A stretch of 29,808 nt of DNA from a virus, in the IMG/VR virus record IMGVR_UViG_3300034418_001897, positions 1 to 29,808 of that record; one strand, given 5' to 3'. Both the position numbers and the translations under genes were made by a program. The notes under the pieces are model-generated. The model was not told the DNA's origin, did no database searches, and worked only from the letters and a program-made list of their open reading frames with translations. Shown one piece after another: positions 22,165 through 29,759 of this stretch. The stretch's first letter is position 1. Every line of letters starts with the position of its first letter.

Positions 22165-24509
22165 TAAGCCATTCCCTGTCCAGCAGTGAAGCCGTACCAA
22201 GTAGTACCGCCATCGTGAGTGAAGAATGTAAAGACATCTGTTGCGCCACTAGCTGACAGCGTAGGTGCTGTACCACCGGGCCAGTCAACAGAGGCGGGCC
22301 ATGTGATAGCAGAGCCGTTGTTGACAACCTTCAGGGTGAAGCTAGAGACAGTCCCGGATGTAGCGGCATTGCTGAACGTGTAAGTCACCGCACCAGCCAT
22401 TGCTGTGGAGAAGTTGTTGCCTGTATTCAAGTCTATGGTGACTGCACCGCTTGTGCCTGTGGCATTGTAGTCTTCAATGTACTGACCTGTGACTGAGAGA
22501 TTGCCGTTACCATCTAAGTAGGCTAACGCACTCCCACCCGAATTAGAGAATTGCAACCTGCCCGCAGCGTCACCGCCAATAAATACACCGGAAGTTGCAT
22601 TGTTGTATTGGACGTAGAGGGAAAATGGTTCCCCGTTAGCAGTAAGAGTGGTGCGACCATTGTTTACTACAACATTGCCACCGTCTGTGTAGAGAGCGTT
22701 GCCTGAGCCGTTCTGGTCGATGAAGATGCCGTTGCCTGTGCCGTTGTTGGTGATTGAAAGCGGAACTGTCGTAGCTGATGCGCTCGAAACGTAGGCGGCA
22801 ATAAGCTGTCCCCCACCTGTACCATCACCCTGTACATAAATTCCTTGTCCGTTGCTAAGCGAGTCAACGTCAAGCCGCAAAACCGAGCCAGTCTGTTGGG
22901 CTGATGTAATCTGTACTGTTCCGCCGCTAGTGGCGGCACTATCAATATTCAGCGCAACGCCATTGCCATTCTGGTCGATGAATACGCCGTAGCCGGTGCC
23001 ATCGTTCCGTATAGTTGCCGCCCTTCCTGTTGCTGATGCGTGGTCAACAAAGGCGTAAAGCAATCCACCTGAACTGGAAAAAGATGCACTATTAGAATAG
23101 GCGTAGACACCGTTTCCTGCGGTAAGGGTATCTGCATCTATCTGAAGTACAGATTGGTCGGTGCATTCCGTATCCACATAGATAGAACGTCCATTACCAT
23201 TCTGGTCGATGTATACGCCACTGCCAGTGCCATCGTTTATAACATTAAAAGCGGTTCCCGTTGCAGAGGCATTATCTATATGCGCTCTTAGCAACCCAGT
23301 ACCCACAAAAGATGCTGAATTGGAATAAATCCACGCACCCAATCCATTTGTCAGAGAGTTAGCTTGCACATAAAGCGGTGTTCCAGAGGTGCTTGCGTCA
23401 GCATTGATATTAACAGTTCCAGATGTTGTCGCCTCACTATCAATGTTCAGCGCGATTCCATTACCATTCTGGTCGATGAAGATGCCGTTGCCTGTGCCAG
23501 AGTTTTCAGCGGTGAGAGCCGGGGCTGTTGAACTAGCATTGCCTTGATATACATAAAAAACATGCCCTGCTGTGTGAACCCCTGTATTTCTTATATCTAC
23601 AACCTGCTCAGACGTATTGGTGGCCGCAACGTACATTGAGCGAGTGTTGGAGGCGGCCCCAGCGATGTGTAGTTTATAAGAAGGCGTGGTGCCTATGCCA
23701 AACCCTGTGTCGTTAAGATAAGCAAGTGCGCTTGCAGATGAGTTGTAGAAACTTAAATCGTAGCTTGAACTTGAACCAATATAGCCAGTTGTAGTGCCAT
23801 TGTTATTAAATTCTAACTTTATGTCATTACTATTAGTAGAGTTAATTTCAAGAGGCACTCCCGTTGTTTTTGCAGTAACAGCAGTGAAAGTACCAGCAGC
23901 CGGGGTTGTACCACCAATGGTAGTGCCGTCAATGGTGCCACCATTAATATCTGTGGTTGTCAAAACAGACGACGCAATGGTCATTACTCCGGTAGAGTCT
24001 GCAATACTAGATGACGCAGTACCGTCGTTAGCCTGTATGTTTGTGACTTTGATTGTGTCAAATTCTCCGGTGCCTTGATCTAAATTAGCCATCGCGTCAA
24101 CAACAGCGGCAGAAGCTCCAGCCCCATCTAAATAGACAACCTTTGTTGCACCACTTTCTATAGTGACATTTGCGCCAGAACCTTGACTTATATTGATGCT
24201 CTGGGAGCCTGTAGTGGCGTTTTCTATCCACATTACGCGACTAACGGTGTTGGGGGCAATCGTAAGAGTGCGTGTGGCAGTCAGCGTAGCGGAGGAAGTT
24301 ACCTTAAAGTACATCGCACGAGCGGGATCGGCGGCACCATCCGCAACGGTAGTGGTGGCATCTGCATCAGAAGAAAAGCAGTCTTGAGTGCCATACCCCA
24401 TAGCATCAGCGATAAGGGAAAGGTTGGTATTTGTACTTGTACCCCAAGTGCCATCCTCGTCACCGGTGGCTATTTCTTTAAGCCTTAAATCATTATCGTA
24501 AGTAGCCAT
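22164..24509 (-). CDS. Tail fibre with repeated beta-helix-like segments
   Basis: 781 aa. The N-terminal DLRLKEIATGDEDGTWGTST is typical of virion-attaching ends of phage fibres. The middle (about 330-620) holds four copies of GTGxG(I/V)(F/Y)IDQNG(N/S)G spaced 77-89 residues apart, low in charge and rich in Ser/Thr/Asn/Gly, as in beta-helical shafts. The C-terminal part (VTIDLNTGNNFSTAMAGAVT) resembles fibre tips. GAGGTAAAGCC precedes ATG 24509. It is translated just before the lectin-like fibre, and the two may form one appendage. Confidence 0.8.
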   Translation of the reverse strand: MATYDNDLRLKEIATGDEDGTWGTSTNTNLSLIADAMGYGTQDCFSSDADATTTVADGAADPARAMYFKVTSSATLTATRTLTIAPNTVSRVMWIENATTGSQSINISQGSGANVTIESGATKVVYLDGAGASAAVVDAMANLDQGTGEFDTIKVTNIQANDGTASSSIADSTGVMTIASSVLTTTDINGGTIDGTTIGGTTPAAGTFTAVTAKTTGVPLEINSTNSNDIKLEFNNNGTTTGYIGSSSSYDLSFYNSSASALAYLNDTGFGIGTTPSYKLHIAGAASNTRSMYVAATNTSEQVVDIRNTGVHTAGHVFYVYQGNASSTAPALTAENSGTGNGIFIDQNGNGIALNIDSEATTSGTVNINADASTSGTPLYVQANSLTNGLGAWIYSNSASFVGTGLLRAHIDNASATGTAFNVINDGTGSGVYIDQNGNGRSIYVDTECTDQSVLQIDADTLTAGNGVYAYSNSASFSSSGGLLYAFVDHASATGRAATIRNDGTGYGVFIDQNGNGVALNIDSAATSGGTVQITSAQQTGSVLRLDVDSLSNGQGIYVQGDGTGGGQLIAAYVSSASATTVPLSITNNGTGNGIFIDQNGSGNALYTDGGNVVVNNGRTTLTANGEPFSLYVQYNNATSGVFIGGDAAGRLQFSNSGGSALAYLDGNGNLSVTGQYIEDYNATGTSGAVTIDLNTGNNFSTAMAGAVTYTFSNAATSGTVSSFTLKVVNNGSAITWPASVDWPGGTAPTLSASGATDVFTFFTHDGGTTWYGFTAGQGMA
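22704..23500 (-). repeat. Four DNA-level repeats in the fibre gene
   Basis: The plus-strand word TTCTGGTCGATG recurs at 22711, 22969, 23200 and 23467 inside nearly identical 30-40 bp blocks, encoding IDQNG(N/S)G. Nucleotide identity exceeds what the protein needs; two blocks (22711 and 23467) share ATGCCGTTGCCTGTGCC. This suggests recent duplication or gene conversion, and a route for fibre length change. Confidence 0.75.
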
Positions 24510-24519
24510 TGGCTTTACC

Positions 24520-24732
24520 TCAGTTCAGTGTAGTGCCGCTTGCCGGGGGTACGGAAGTAGCGTAAATCTTCATGTTCTTTTGCAAGTTTAAGACCTGCCC
24601 ACAATCAGAGCAAGTATCCGCTGATAACTCAGATTCGTCCACATCAAAGCCGCAGTTTGCACACAAAATCTCAATTTCGTGCTTGGGGTCTATACCGCTG
24701 TCTAAATTAACTGCTTGTGCTGTCGTCTTCAT
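24520..24732 (-). CDS. Small zinc-ribbon protein
   Basis: 70 aa from ATG 24732, which forms ATGA with the upstream stop. Longer readings overlap the repeat gene. C24-x2-C27 (LCANCGFDVD) and C41-x2-C44 (TCSDCGQVL) make a classic zinc ribbon, followed by a short polar tail. It may be a tail or assembly component, given its place between repeat protein and fibre. No specific family was recognised. Confidence 0.7.
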   Translation of the reverse strand: MKTTAQAVNLDSGIDPKHEIEILCANCGFDVDESELSADTCSDCGQVLNLQKNMKIYATSVPPASGTTLN

Positions 24733-25394
24733 GCCGCAATATCCACCCAATTTGCTGTTTGACTTGGGACTATTTCTACCCAATTCGCTGTCTGATTGGG
24801 GATTATTTGACCCCAAACCAAGACCGTTCCTACCTGTCCAGTTGCTTGTACGCCTGTCGGGAACGCTGTGGCACCCAAACTTAGGCTTACCGTACCTACC
24901 GCGCTATTAGCGGCAACGCCCGTGACGTTGACGTAAGTTATTGTTATTACTGTAGCGGAGCCTAGTGTAGCCGTTCCAGCAACTCCAGTTACACTTACAT
25001 TTGCATTGGATACTATGGATGTCGTACCTAGCCCTGTAGCGCCAACAACCCCGGTTACACTTACGTTTGCATCGCCTGTAGCTGTGGCACTTCCAAGGGC
25101 CGTAGTTCCAGCAACTCCCGTCGGATAGACGTTTGCCGTTGCCGTAATGGTGACGGAATTAAGGGTTGTTGTTGCCGAAACCCCTGTTACTGTTACATTT
25201 GCATCAGCAGATACGCTTTCCTCGCCCAATGCTGTTGTGCCAACAACTCCTGTAGGGTAGACGTTGGCACTTGCTGTTATAGAAACCGCACCCACCGAAG
25301 TGGTGGCTTCAAACGAAACACTACCTTCGCCAAAGGCTTGTTCGCCCCATCCGGCGCGACCCCAGCCTCCTAATGCAAAGATAAGATCAGCCAT
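24729..25394 (-). CDS. 22-residue-repeat structural protein
   Basis: 221 aa. After an N-terminal Gly/Trp-rich segment (FALGGWGRAGWGEQAFGEG), six full 22-residue repeats span 49-180, each like GVxGTTxLGxxxxxxxANVxVT, with a partial repeat before and a seventh divergent one after. The C-terminus repeats PxQTANWVxI twice. Regular Thr/Val/Gly repeats suggest a beta-structured appendage shaft. I associate this type of protein with marine phage tail regions. Its exact role is unknown. Confidence 0.72.
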   Translation of the reverse strand: MADLIFALGGWGRAGWGEQAFGEGSVSFEATTSVGAVSITASANVYPTGVVGTTALGEESVSADANVTVTGVSATTTLNSVTITATANVYPTGVAGTTALGSATATGDANVSVTGVVGATGLGTTSIVSNANVSVTGVAGTATLGSATVITITYVNVTGVAANSAVGTVSLSLGATAFPTGVQATGQVGTVLVWGQIIPNQTANWVEIVPSQTANWVDIAA

Positions 25395-25397
25395 TTA

Positions 25398-25844
25398 CTA
25401 GGCAATCCTAATGATTGCATTAGACGCATCAGCAGTCGGGAAAATAATAGTGAAGTCACCGGCAGACGAAGACTTGTCGGAACCGAAGTCCAGAACCGCT
25501 ACTGATTTGTCAGACTGAGTGCTGTTGTAGATCAACGCGCCCCTAGCTGTAATGGTGGATGTAGACCAAGTGGTATCTGCAAAATCAGTGTAGGCTGTGG
25601 TGCCAGAACTTGTAGGAGCCACGGTAGTCAGCGTATTTCCACCCGCACTATAACCAGTGCCAGATGCTTCGTTTGAAGTGCTGTAAGCCGTAGTAGTTGC
25701 GTCCAGTGTTGCAGAGCTAGTAAACAACGCTATTTTCATTGTGTCAGCAGTGGTGCTTCCACGGGCTACAGTAGTCCCAAAAGCGTGAATGCCGTTAAGC
25801 AGTTCAACCTTAAAAGACGTACACATTGCTTGTGTAATTGCCAT
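25398..25844 (-). CDS. Conserved structural protein, probably tail or head decoration
   Basis: 148 aa. MAITQAMCTSFKVELLNGIH and MKIALFTSSATLDATTTAYS, with a later ARGALIYNSTQSDKSVAVLDF, match a phage structural family that is frequent in marine phages. Ser/Thr-rich, beta-strand-rich and nearly free of charge clusters. GAGGTAATTATC precedes ATG 25844. It lies between the conserved 97-aa gene and the 22-residue-repeat protein. Confidence 0.7.
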   Translation of the reverse strand: MAITQAMCTSFKVELLNGIHAFGTTVARGSTTADTMKIALFTSSATLDATTTAYSTSNEASGTGYSAGGNTLTTVAPTSSGTTAYTDFADTTWSTSTITARGALIYNSTQSDKSVAVLDFGSDKSSSAGDFTIIFPTADASNAIIRIA

Positions 25845-25854
25845 GATAATTACC

Positions 25855-26148
25855 TCATAATTTACTGATAATTCGAGCCAAGTCAGCGTGGCCCTGTTTT
25901 GCTAACTCGGCGCAAATAGTCGTCCTATCTGAGCGAATCGCCTCTTGCATATAGAAGACCAGTAAATGCTTAATCCGATCCCTATATGCGTATGCTTGGG
26001 CTTTAATCGCTGGATCAGCGGTTTCACTGATGGACAGCATCTTTTCCAATGCCCTCTCAGCAAGCTCCTCTGGCGTGTGCCCACGGTTCTGCGTAGTAAC
26101 TACCTTTACGTCAAACCCAATATCATTCTTTGCCGCTGTGCCCAGCAT
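25855..26148 (-). CDS. Conserved phage protein with NRGHTPEELA motif
   Basis: 97 aa. TQNRGHTPEELAERALEKML, then QAYAYRDRIKHLLVFYMQEA, IRSDRTTICAELAKQGHADL and ARIISKL form a pattern known from many marine podoviruses, next to tail genes. Helical and hydrophilic. The ATG shares TAATG with the adaptor stop, and GAGGTAGCT lies upstream. The function is unknown; a tail or adaptor assembly role is likely from position. Confidence 0.72.
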   Translation of the reverse strand: MLGTAAKNDIGFDVKVVTTQNRGHTPEELAERALEKMLSISETADPAIKAQAYAYRDRIKHLLVFYMQEAIRSDRTTICAELAKQGHADLARIISKL

Positions 26149-26777
26149 TAAGCTACCTCTTTTCTAACTTGACCAGACCGATACGCATCTTGACGCATCT
26201 TACCGTCGCCAAGATTTTTAAGTAGAACAACGGATTGCGCGTACATTTTCTCATACAAAGCAACCATATCAGGCTCACCTTTAAGGAACCTAATAGCCTC
26301 AATAAGCGCACCATTTAATAGGGCGGAGTCAAACTCATCCCCAAGCCACGTCGTACCGGCAGTAACAATGGATTCAGGGTAATAGCCATAATGAAGCTCT
26401 ACTACGTAATTGCTGTCCGGTGTCGGCCCTAAAATAAACGCAGTATCGTCAAAGAACCCATAATGCTTGGGAACCCCCGTGGTATTAGGGTTTGGGTAGG
26501 CTTCACGAATAAAGTTGACATCCTTATCGAGCAAATACTGGAAGTTGCCATCACCGTCTGTTAGAGCCAAAGAGAACACATACAGCATATCCGTCGGGTA
26601 TATCAGGTACTTATTCCCAGAAGTCACGTTACCAGTCTGATTCCGGCGCAGTTCAGGTATTTGTACACTGTTATATATCTTCTGCTCTGCCTGTTCGGTA
26701 AACATAGCAAGCTGGGCATCTGTGAACGTGTTTTCACAAATGTCTTGGATATTTGTCTTTAATTCGGTGTAGTTCAC
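26148..26777 (-). CDS. Phage adaptor / head-tail connector protein
   Basis: 209 aa. The first 40 residues, including IQDICENTFTDAQLAMFTEQ and AEQKIYNSVQIPELRR, and the later LPTD-like YLIYPTDMLYVFSLAL are typical of phage adaptor proteins that sit between portal and tail. FDSALLNGALIEAIRFLKGE is the helical C-terminal part. It starts at GTG 26777 after GAGGTAATTCT. Confidence 0.78.
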   Translation of the reverse strand: MNYTELKTNIQDICENTFTDAQLAMFTEQAEQKIYNSVQIPELRRNQTGNVTSGNKYLIYPTDMLYVFSLALTDGDGNFQYLLDKDVNFIREAYPNPNTTGVPKHYGFFDDTAFILGPTPDSNYVVELHYGYYPESIVTAGTTWLGDEFDSALLNGALIEAIRFLKGEPDMVALYEKMYAQSVVLLKNLGDGKMRQDAYRSGQVRKEVA

Positions 26778-26789
26778 CAGAATTACCTC

Positions 26790-26954
26790 TTACGCCATTG
26801 GGCCACGGGCCATCGTGCCTTTGGTAGCCGCGCCATTACCACGAGTTTTTACGCCGCTGGTCTTCATATCAATCGGCTGGTTACAGCAATCAGCAACCTT
26901 ATAAATCTTAGGCTGGTTAGCCATTTTGGTTACTTTTGGTTGTTTCTGTTTCAT
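26790..26954 (-). CDS. Small basic phage protein with TRGNGAATKGTMARGPMA tail
   Basis: 54 aa from ATG 26954, preceded by TAGGAGTTACGAG. CCNQPIDMKTSGVKTRG and the C-terminal GAATKGTMARGPMA are a recognisable motif of small structural-region proteins in marine phages. Positively charged and Gly-rich. It sits between the zinc-ribbon protein and the adaptor gene. It may bind DNA or capsid. Confidence 0.7.
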   Translation of the reverse strand: MKQKQPKVTKMANQPKIYKVADCCNQPIDMKTSGVKTRGNGAATKGTMARGPMA

Positions 26955-26964
26955 CTCGTAACTC

Positions 26965-27312
26965 CTAACTTGTTGTTACTGTTACAGTTCCTACGGCTCC
27001 GGTTCCTTCTAAATTATCAGGAGTAAGCCCATCGTTATTGTTGAATCCTACAGGGTTCCATCCCCATTGAATATCTCTACTTGCTACTAACTCAGCGGAA
27101 TCTGGCCTTGGGTCGCGCACAGCCTGTGGGTCTTCAATAACAAATTCCCCTAGATGTAACTGTGGCTGGTCTGGGTTCCAGCATTCCGGGCAAGCCTTTA
27201 TATTCGTGACTTGACCTTTTACTACTAAATTCTTTAGCTGACGTAGGCGGTACTGAAAGCCACAAACGTCGCATATAGCAATCGCATTGACCGCAGCAGA
27301 ATAACGCGCCAT
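26965..27312 (-). CDS. Zinc-ribbon structural-region protein
   Basis: 115 aa. C14-x2-C17 (ICDVCGFQYRLRQLK) and C41-x2-C44 (KACPECWNPDQPQ) form a zinc ribbon, followed by DPQAVRDPRPDSAELV, a widely conserved phrase in this phage family. The C-terminus is Gly/Thr-rich. The ATG shares TAATG with the gp4-like gene, so they are co-translated. It is probably a connector or tail-completion factor. Confidence 0.75.
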   Translation of the reverse strand: MARYSAAVNAIAICDVCGFQYRLRQLKNLVVKGQVTNIKACPECWNPDQPQLHLGEFVIEDPQAVRDPRPDSAELVASRDIQWGWNPVGFNNNDGLTPDNLEGTGAVGTVTVTTS

Positions 27313-28001
27313 TAGACAGCCCTAAACATACGCGGTACGAACTTAACAGAGGCTTTCTCCCTGTCTTCGCCAGCCGCTAGGTCAAACTGTTTCTCGTATT
27401 CAGCCTGTAACATCGGTACTCGGGGCATCAAATCTGGCTCTTTCATGGCAATGTAATAGGCCAAACCAGCCATTAAACACGGCAGGAACCTGAAGTTCAT
27501 ATCGGCAGTTTCTGCTCCAGCCCCAGCGTCCTGAATCCTACGCATACGCCAGTATACAAAGGTGTAGTCGTTGCTATCCGGCACAGGCCACACAGTTATT
27601 GAGGGGTTGTCCCTACCTCTGTCGATGTAAACCTGTATGGGTCTGCCCTGCGAAATCTTGTTCGGTATAGACGAGTACGTAGAAACACTAATACGCGATA
27701 TGTTTAGGTCTGACTGTGTACTTACGTTACCAGCACCCGTCCGTATAACTTGCTCCATCAAATCAATAGTATCGGCTGGTAGGTTGTAAGTGGCTGTGCC
27801 TGTGGTTAGGGCCAGTGTCCCCTCGTCTATAGTCCACATATTTATGCCGCGATTTTGCCACTCAATTGTGAGCAAATTCATAGACCTACGGGCGGTGCGC
27901 AGGTCATAACCTGAACGCATTTCCCTACCGGCACGCTCCCACGCTTCTTCCGCAATCTCGGTGAAGTCTGGGTTAAATGTCGTAGTGCCTGATGTAGCCA
28001 T
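27312..28001 (-). CDS. Tail accessory factor / head completion protein, gp4-like
   Basis: 229 aa. IAEEAWERAGREMRSGYDLR, then RRSMNLLTIEWQNRGINMWT and LALTTGTATYNLPADTIDLM match the phage connector family to which P22 gp4 relates, the first tail factor on the portal. RFLPCLMAGLAYYIAMKEPD is the helical C-terminal end. AGAGGAAAAAGTAA precedes the ATG. It sits upstream of adaptor and fibre genes. Confidence 0.78.
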   Translation of the reverse strand: MATSGTTTFNPDFTEIAEEAWERAGREMRSGYDLRTARRSMNLLTIEWQNRGINMWTIDEGTLALTTGTATYNLPADTIDLMEQVIRTGAGNVSTQSDLNISRISVSTYSSIPNKISQGRPIQVYIDRGRDNPSITVWPVPDSNDYTFVYWRMRRIQDAGAGAETADMNFRFLPCLMAGLAYYIAMKEPDLMPRVPMLQAEYEKQFDLAAGEDREKASVKFVPRMFRAV

Positions 28002-28277
28002 TTACTTTTTCCTCTTTAGCGGGGACACCCTACGGGGCGCACCTGCGGGCTGGCCTAGCCGTTTCTTTTGGCTAATCCTCGACTTCTTCTCCGTTGAAGT
28101 CATTTCAGAGGCGGTTTTAGGGGTCTTACTAGACACCCTCTTAGTGGGCCTACAGTACGGTGTACCGCGTTTTTCACCCTCTTGACGTCCGCACGCCTTC
28201 CCTGTACGGACGTCCTTCCAGTCCTCTTTAAACCAGCGTTTAAGGGCTGCGCCCTTTTTAGTCTTACGAACCGCCAC
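28002..28277 (-). CDS. DUF5872-like basic protein
   Basis: 91 aa from GTG 28277, with AGGAAG 7 nt upstream. WFKEDWKDVRTGKACGRQEGE, YCRPTKRVSSKTPKTASEM and a Lys/Arg-rich tail (SPLKRKK) match the DUF5872-type family seen in phages and large viruses. Strongly basic, so it may bind DNA inside the virion. It overlaps the preceding gene's stop by 14 nt. Confidence 0.75.
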   Translation of the reverse strand: MAVRKTKKGAALKRWFKEDWKDVRTGKACGRQEGEKRGTPYCRPTKRVSSKTPKTASEMTSTEKKSRISQKKRLGQPAGAPRRVSPLKRKK

Positions 28278-28428
28278 GCGATTTCTTCCTACATTTGGCT
28301 ATGGCCCCTGAAGCGTAGGCAGAAGGGAACACTTTGTACTGGGCTTTTACCTTGTGGTAACAAGCGTCCTTTACGGTGCCCCCTTCTTTCATGCCACAGC
28401 CACAGCCTTTTTTGTAATAGCTTTTCAT
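28264..28428 (-). CDS. Small Cys/Lys-rich protein with KVKAxYKVFPSAYASGA motif
   Basis: 54 aa from ATG 28428. CGCG (C9, C11), C23 and C46 could bind zinc. KVKAQYKVFPSAYASGAIAK is a motif I know from small proteins of marine phages and large viruses, often beside DUF5872 genes as here. Basic. It overlaps the DUF5872-like gene, suggesting the two are made together. The function is unknown. Confidence 0.72.
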   Translation of the reverse strand: MKSYYKKGCGCGMKEGGTVKDACYHKVKAQYKVFPSAYASGAIAKCRKKSRGGS

Positions 28429-28799
28429 CGCATCTTACAAACTTTACCGCCGCGAGCCATGCCGTAGCCACGGACTTTGCCGCCTTTTTTTAAGGCTTGA
28501 CCTGAAGAATCAATTTTACCTTCATCACGAAGCTGTTTGTACGCATTTGCTCTAGCATTTGCACCCCTAGAAAGCGTATAGCCCTTTGACCCATCCTGTG
28601 CATCCATTACAAACTTTGCATAGCCGGGAAGATTTCCTGAACGCGGTCTCTCATTGAAGTCACCTTGCTTTAGTTGCCTTCTAGCCTCTTCCATTGCGGT
28701 TTCAGTGCTGTATTTTTTTCCGTTGTGGGTGAAAGTTTTAGCCCCACGCTTACGTGCATTTATGAAAGCCGCATCGAATTTTTCAGCCGCTGTTGCCAT
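28425..28799 (-). CDS. Basic structural-region protein, GYGxARGGKxCK tail
   Basis: 124 aa. The first part is helical (FDAAFINARKRGAKTFTHNG). The C-terminus, KKGGKVRGYGMARGGKVCKM, carries a Gly/Lys motif shared with several small proteins nearby. GAGGTAAAGACG precedes ATG 28799. Probably an abundant virion or assembly protein; the short GGK motifs may contact DNA or capsid. No precise family name. Confidence 0.68.
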   Translation of the reverse strand: MATAAEKFDAAFINARKRGAKTFTHNGKKYSTETAMEEARRQLKQGDFNERPRSGNLPGYAKFVMDAQDGSKGYTLSRGANARANAYKQLRDEGKIDSSGQALKKGGKVRGYGMARGGKVCKMR

Positions 28800-28804
28800 C
28801 GTCT

Positions 28805-29146
28805 TTACCTCATCTTACAAGGACGTACGCCCTTCATGGCCTTACCAGCCCCACGGACGCTACCGCCGTGTTCATACTGCATTACCTTGCCGCCGCCCAT
28901 CATTCTATGTTCTGAATCTTTCATCATAGAGCCGTCGGGCATTTTGTGGTATCCAGTCATACCACCCTTGTTCATTCTTTTAGTACCGCAATTTGACATT
29001 TCGCCACCTCGTTTGAATTTTTTACCTTCATCGGCCTTTTCGTAGTCTTTGCCCACGCTCTGTGGGATTCCTACTTTCTTGGCAAACTTCGGGTTGTTAG
29101 CAACTGCTACCATCAAATCATGTTGTTTCTTTGACTTGCTTGGCAT
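28805..29146 (-). CDS. Conserved marine-phage protein, MPSKSKKQH family
   Basis: 113 aa. MPSKSKKQHDLMVAVANNPK and FAKKVGIPQSVGKDYEKADE form a well-conserved N-terminal signature in marine podoviruses and some other phages. The rest is Gly/Met/Lys-rich with KPCKMR-like end (GVRPCKMR). GGTGACAAA precedes the ATG. Basic; it may act as a DNA-condensing or internal head protein, unproven. Confidence 0.72.
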   Translation of the reverse strand: MPSKSKKQHDLMVAVANNPKFAKKVGIPQSVGKDYEKADEGKKFKRGGEMSNCGTKRMNKGGMTGYHKMPDGSMMKDSEHRMMGGGKVMQYEHGGSVRGAGKAMKGVRPCKMR

Positions 29147-29150
29147 TTTG

Positions 29151-29462
29151 TCACCACTTCACCTTGTCGGCCCAATACGCAGCGCTCATTTTGCCGCGCT
29201 TTATATTCTTGGCATGACGGGCTTTAAAAGACTTGCGCTTGGCTTTCATCCGCGCAGATTCGCCTGCTTTGGGTTTGCCAGCAGTGCCAGATACGGTTCC
29301 TACTTTTTTACCCTGCTGTCCAAAACGGATGATCTTCTCCGTACCACCCTCGCAAGCCTTCACAATGTGGGACTTTTTAGGGTGGCTCGGAGTGCTACGC
29401 GGCGAATTACACGCCATAGCTTTCTTATCGACCTTACCGCCAGCCTTAAAATAGCGACGCAT
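29151..29462 (-). CDS. Conserved basic protein, DUF6321-like
   Basis: 103 aa. MACNSPRSTPSHPKKSHIVK, CEGGTEKIIRFGQQG, GKPKAGESARMKAKRKSFKA and RHAKNIKRGKMSAAYWADKV are a strongly conserved set in marine phages and large viruses. Very basic. TAGGAGATTCTT precedes ATG 29462. A virion DNA-binding or structural role is likely but not established. Confidence 0.78.
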   Translation of the reverse strand: MRRYFKAGGKVDKKAMACNSPRSTPSHPKKSHIVKACEGGTEKIIRFGQQGKKVGTVSGTAGKPKAGESARMKAKRKSFKARHAKNIKRGKMSAAYWADKVKW

Positions 29463-29471
29463 AAGAATCTC

Positions 29472-29747
29472 CTAGCTATAAAACACCGTCATAGCAGTTA
29501 TATTGGTAAGCGCAGTTATGTAGACATCTGTAGCAAACCGAACCCCATTGTCAGGAATATTGACAGAGTGGGAGTCAGAAGCCAGAAAGTCTAAGTCCAG
29601 CAGGGTCGCTCCACCATTACCATCAGTAATAGTAAGTCTGCCAGCGCCAGCACTGGTAAGAACTTGTACCTGTCTTACACGCGCAGGGCCAACAGCCAGA
29701 GAACCCGTCCCCGTAACTCGCTTACTGGAAACATCAGAACTTGGCAT
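29472..29747 (-). CDS. Small structural protein, conserved in marine phages
   Basis: 91 aa from ATG 29747, chosen because GGTGG lies 5 nt upstream. An ATG three codons earlier at 29756 has no spacing for that site. SLAVGPARVRQVQVLTSAGAG and NGGATLLDLDFLASDSHSVN give alternating beta strands; the end is hydrophobic (MTVFYS). It resembles small beta-sandwich virion proteins, perhaps decoration. No precise family. Confidence 0.65.
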   Translation of the reverse strand: MPSSDVSSKRVTGTGSLAVGPARVRQVQVLTSAGAGRLTITDGNGGATLLDLDFLASDSHSVNIPDNGVRFATDVYITALTNITAMTVFYS

Positions 29748-29759
29748 ATCATCCACCCA

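Noticed and set aside
29049-29594. 181-codon plus-strand open frame
   Set aside because: Crosses three conserved minus-strand genes in antisense; no start signal.
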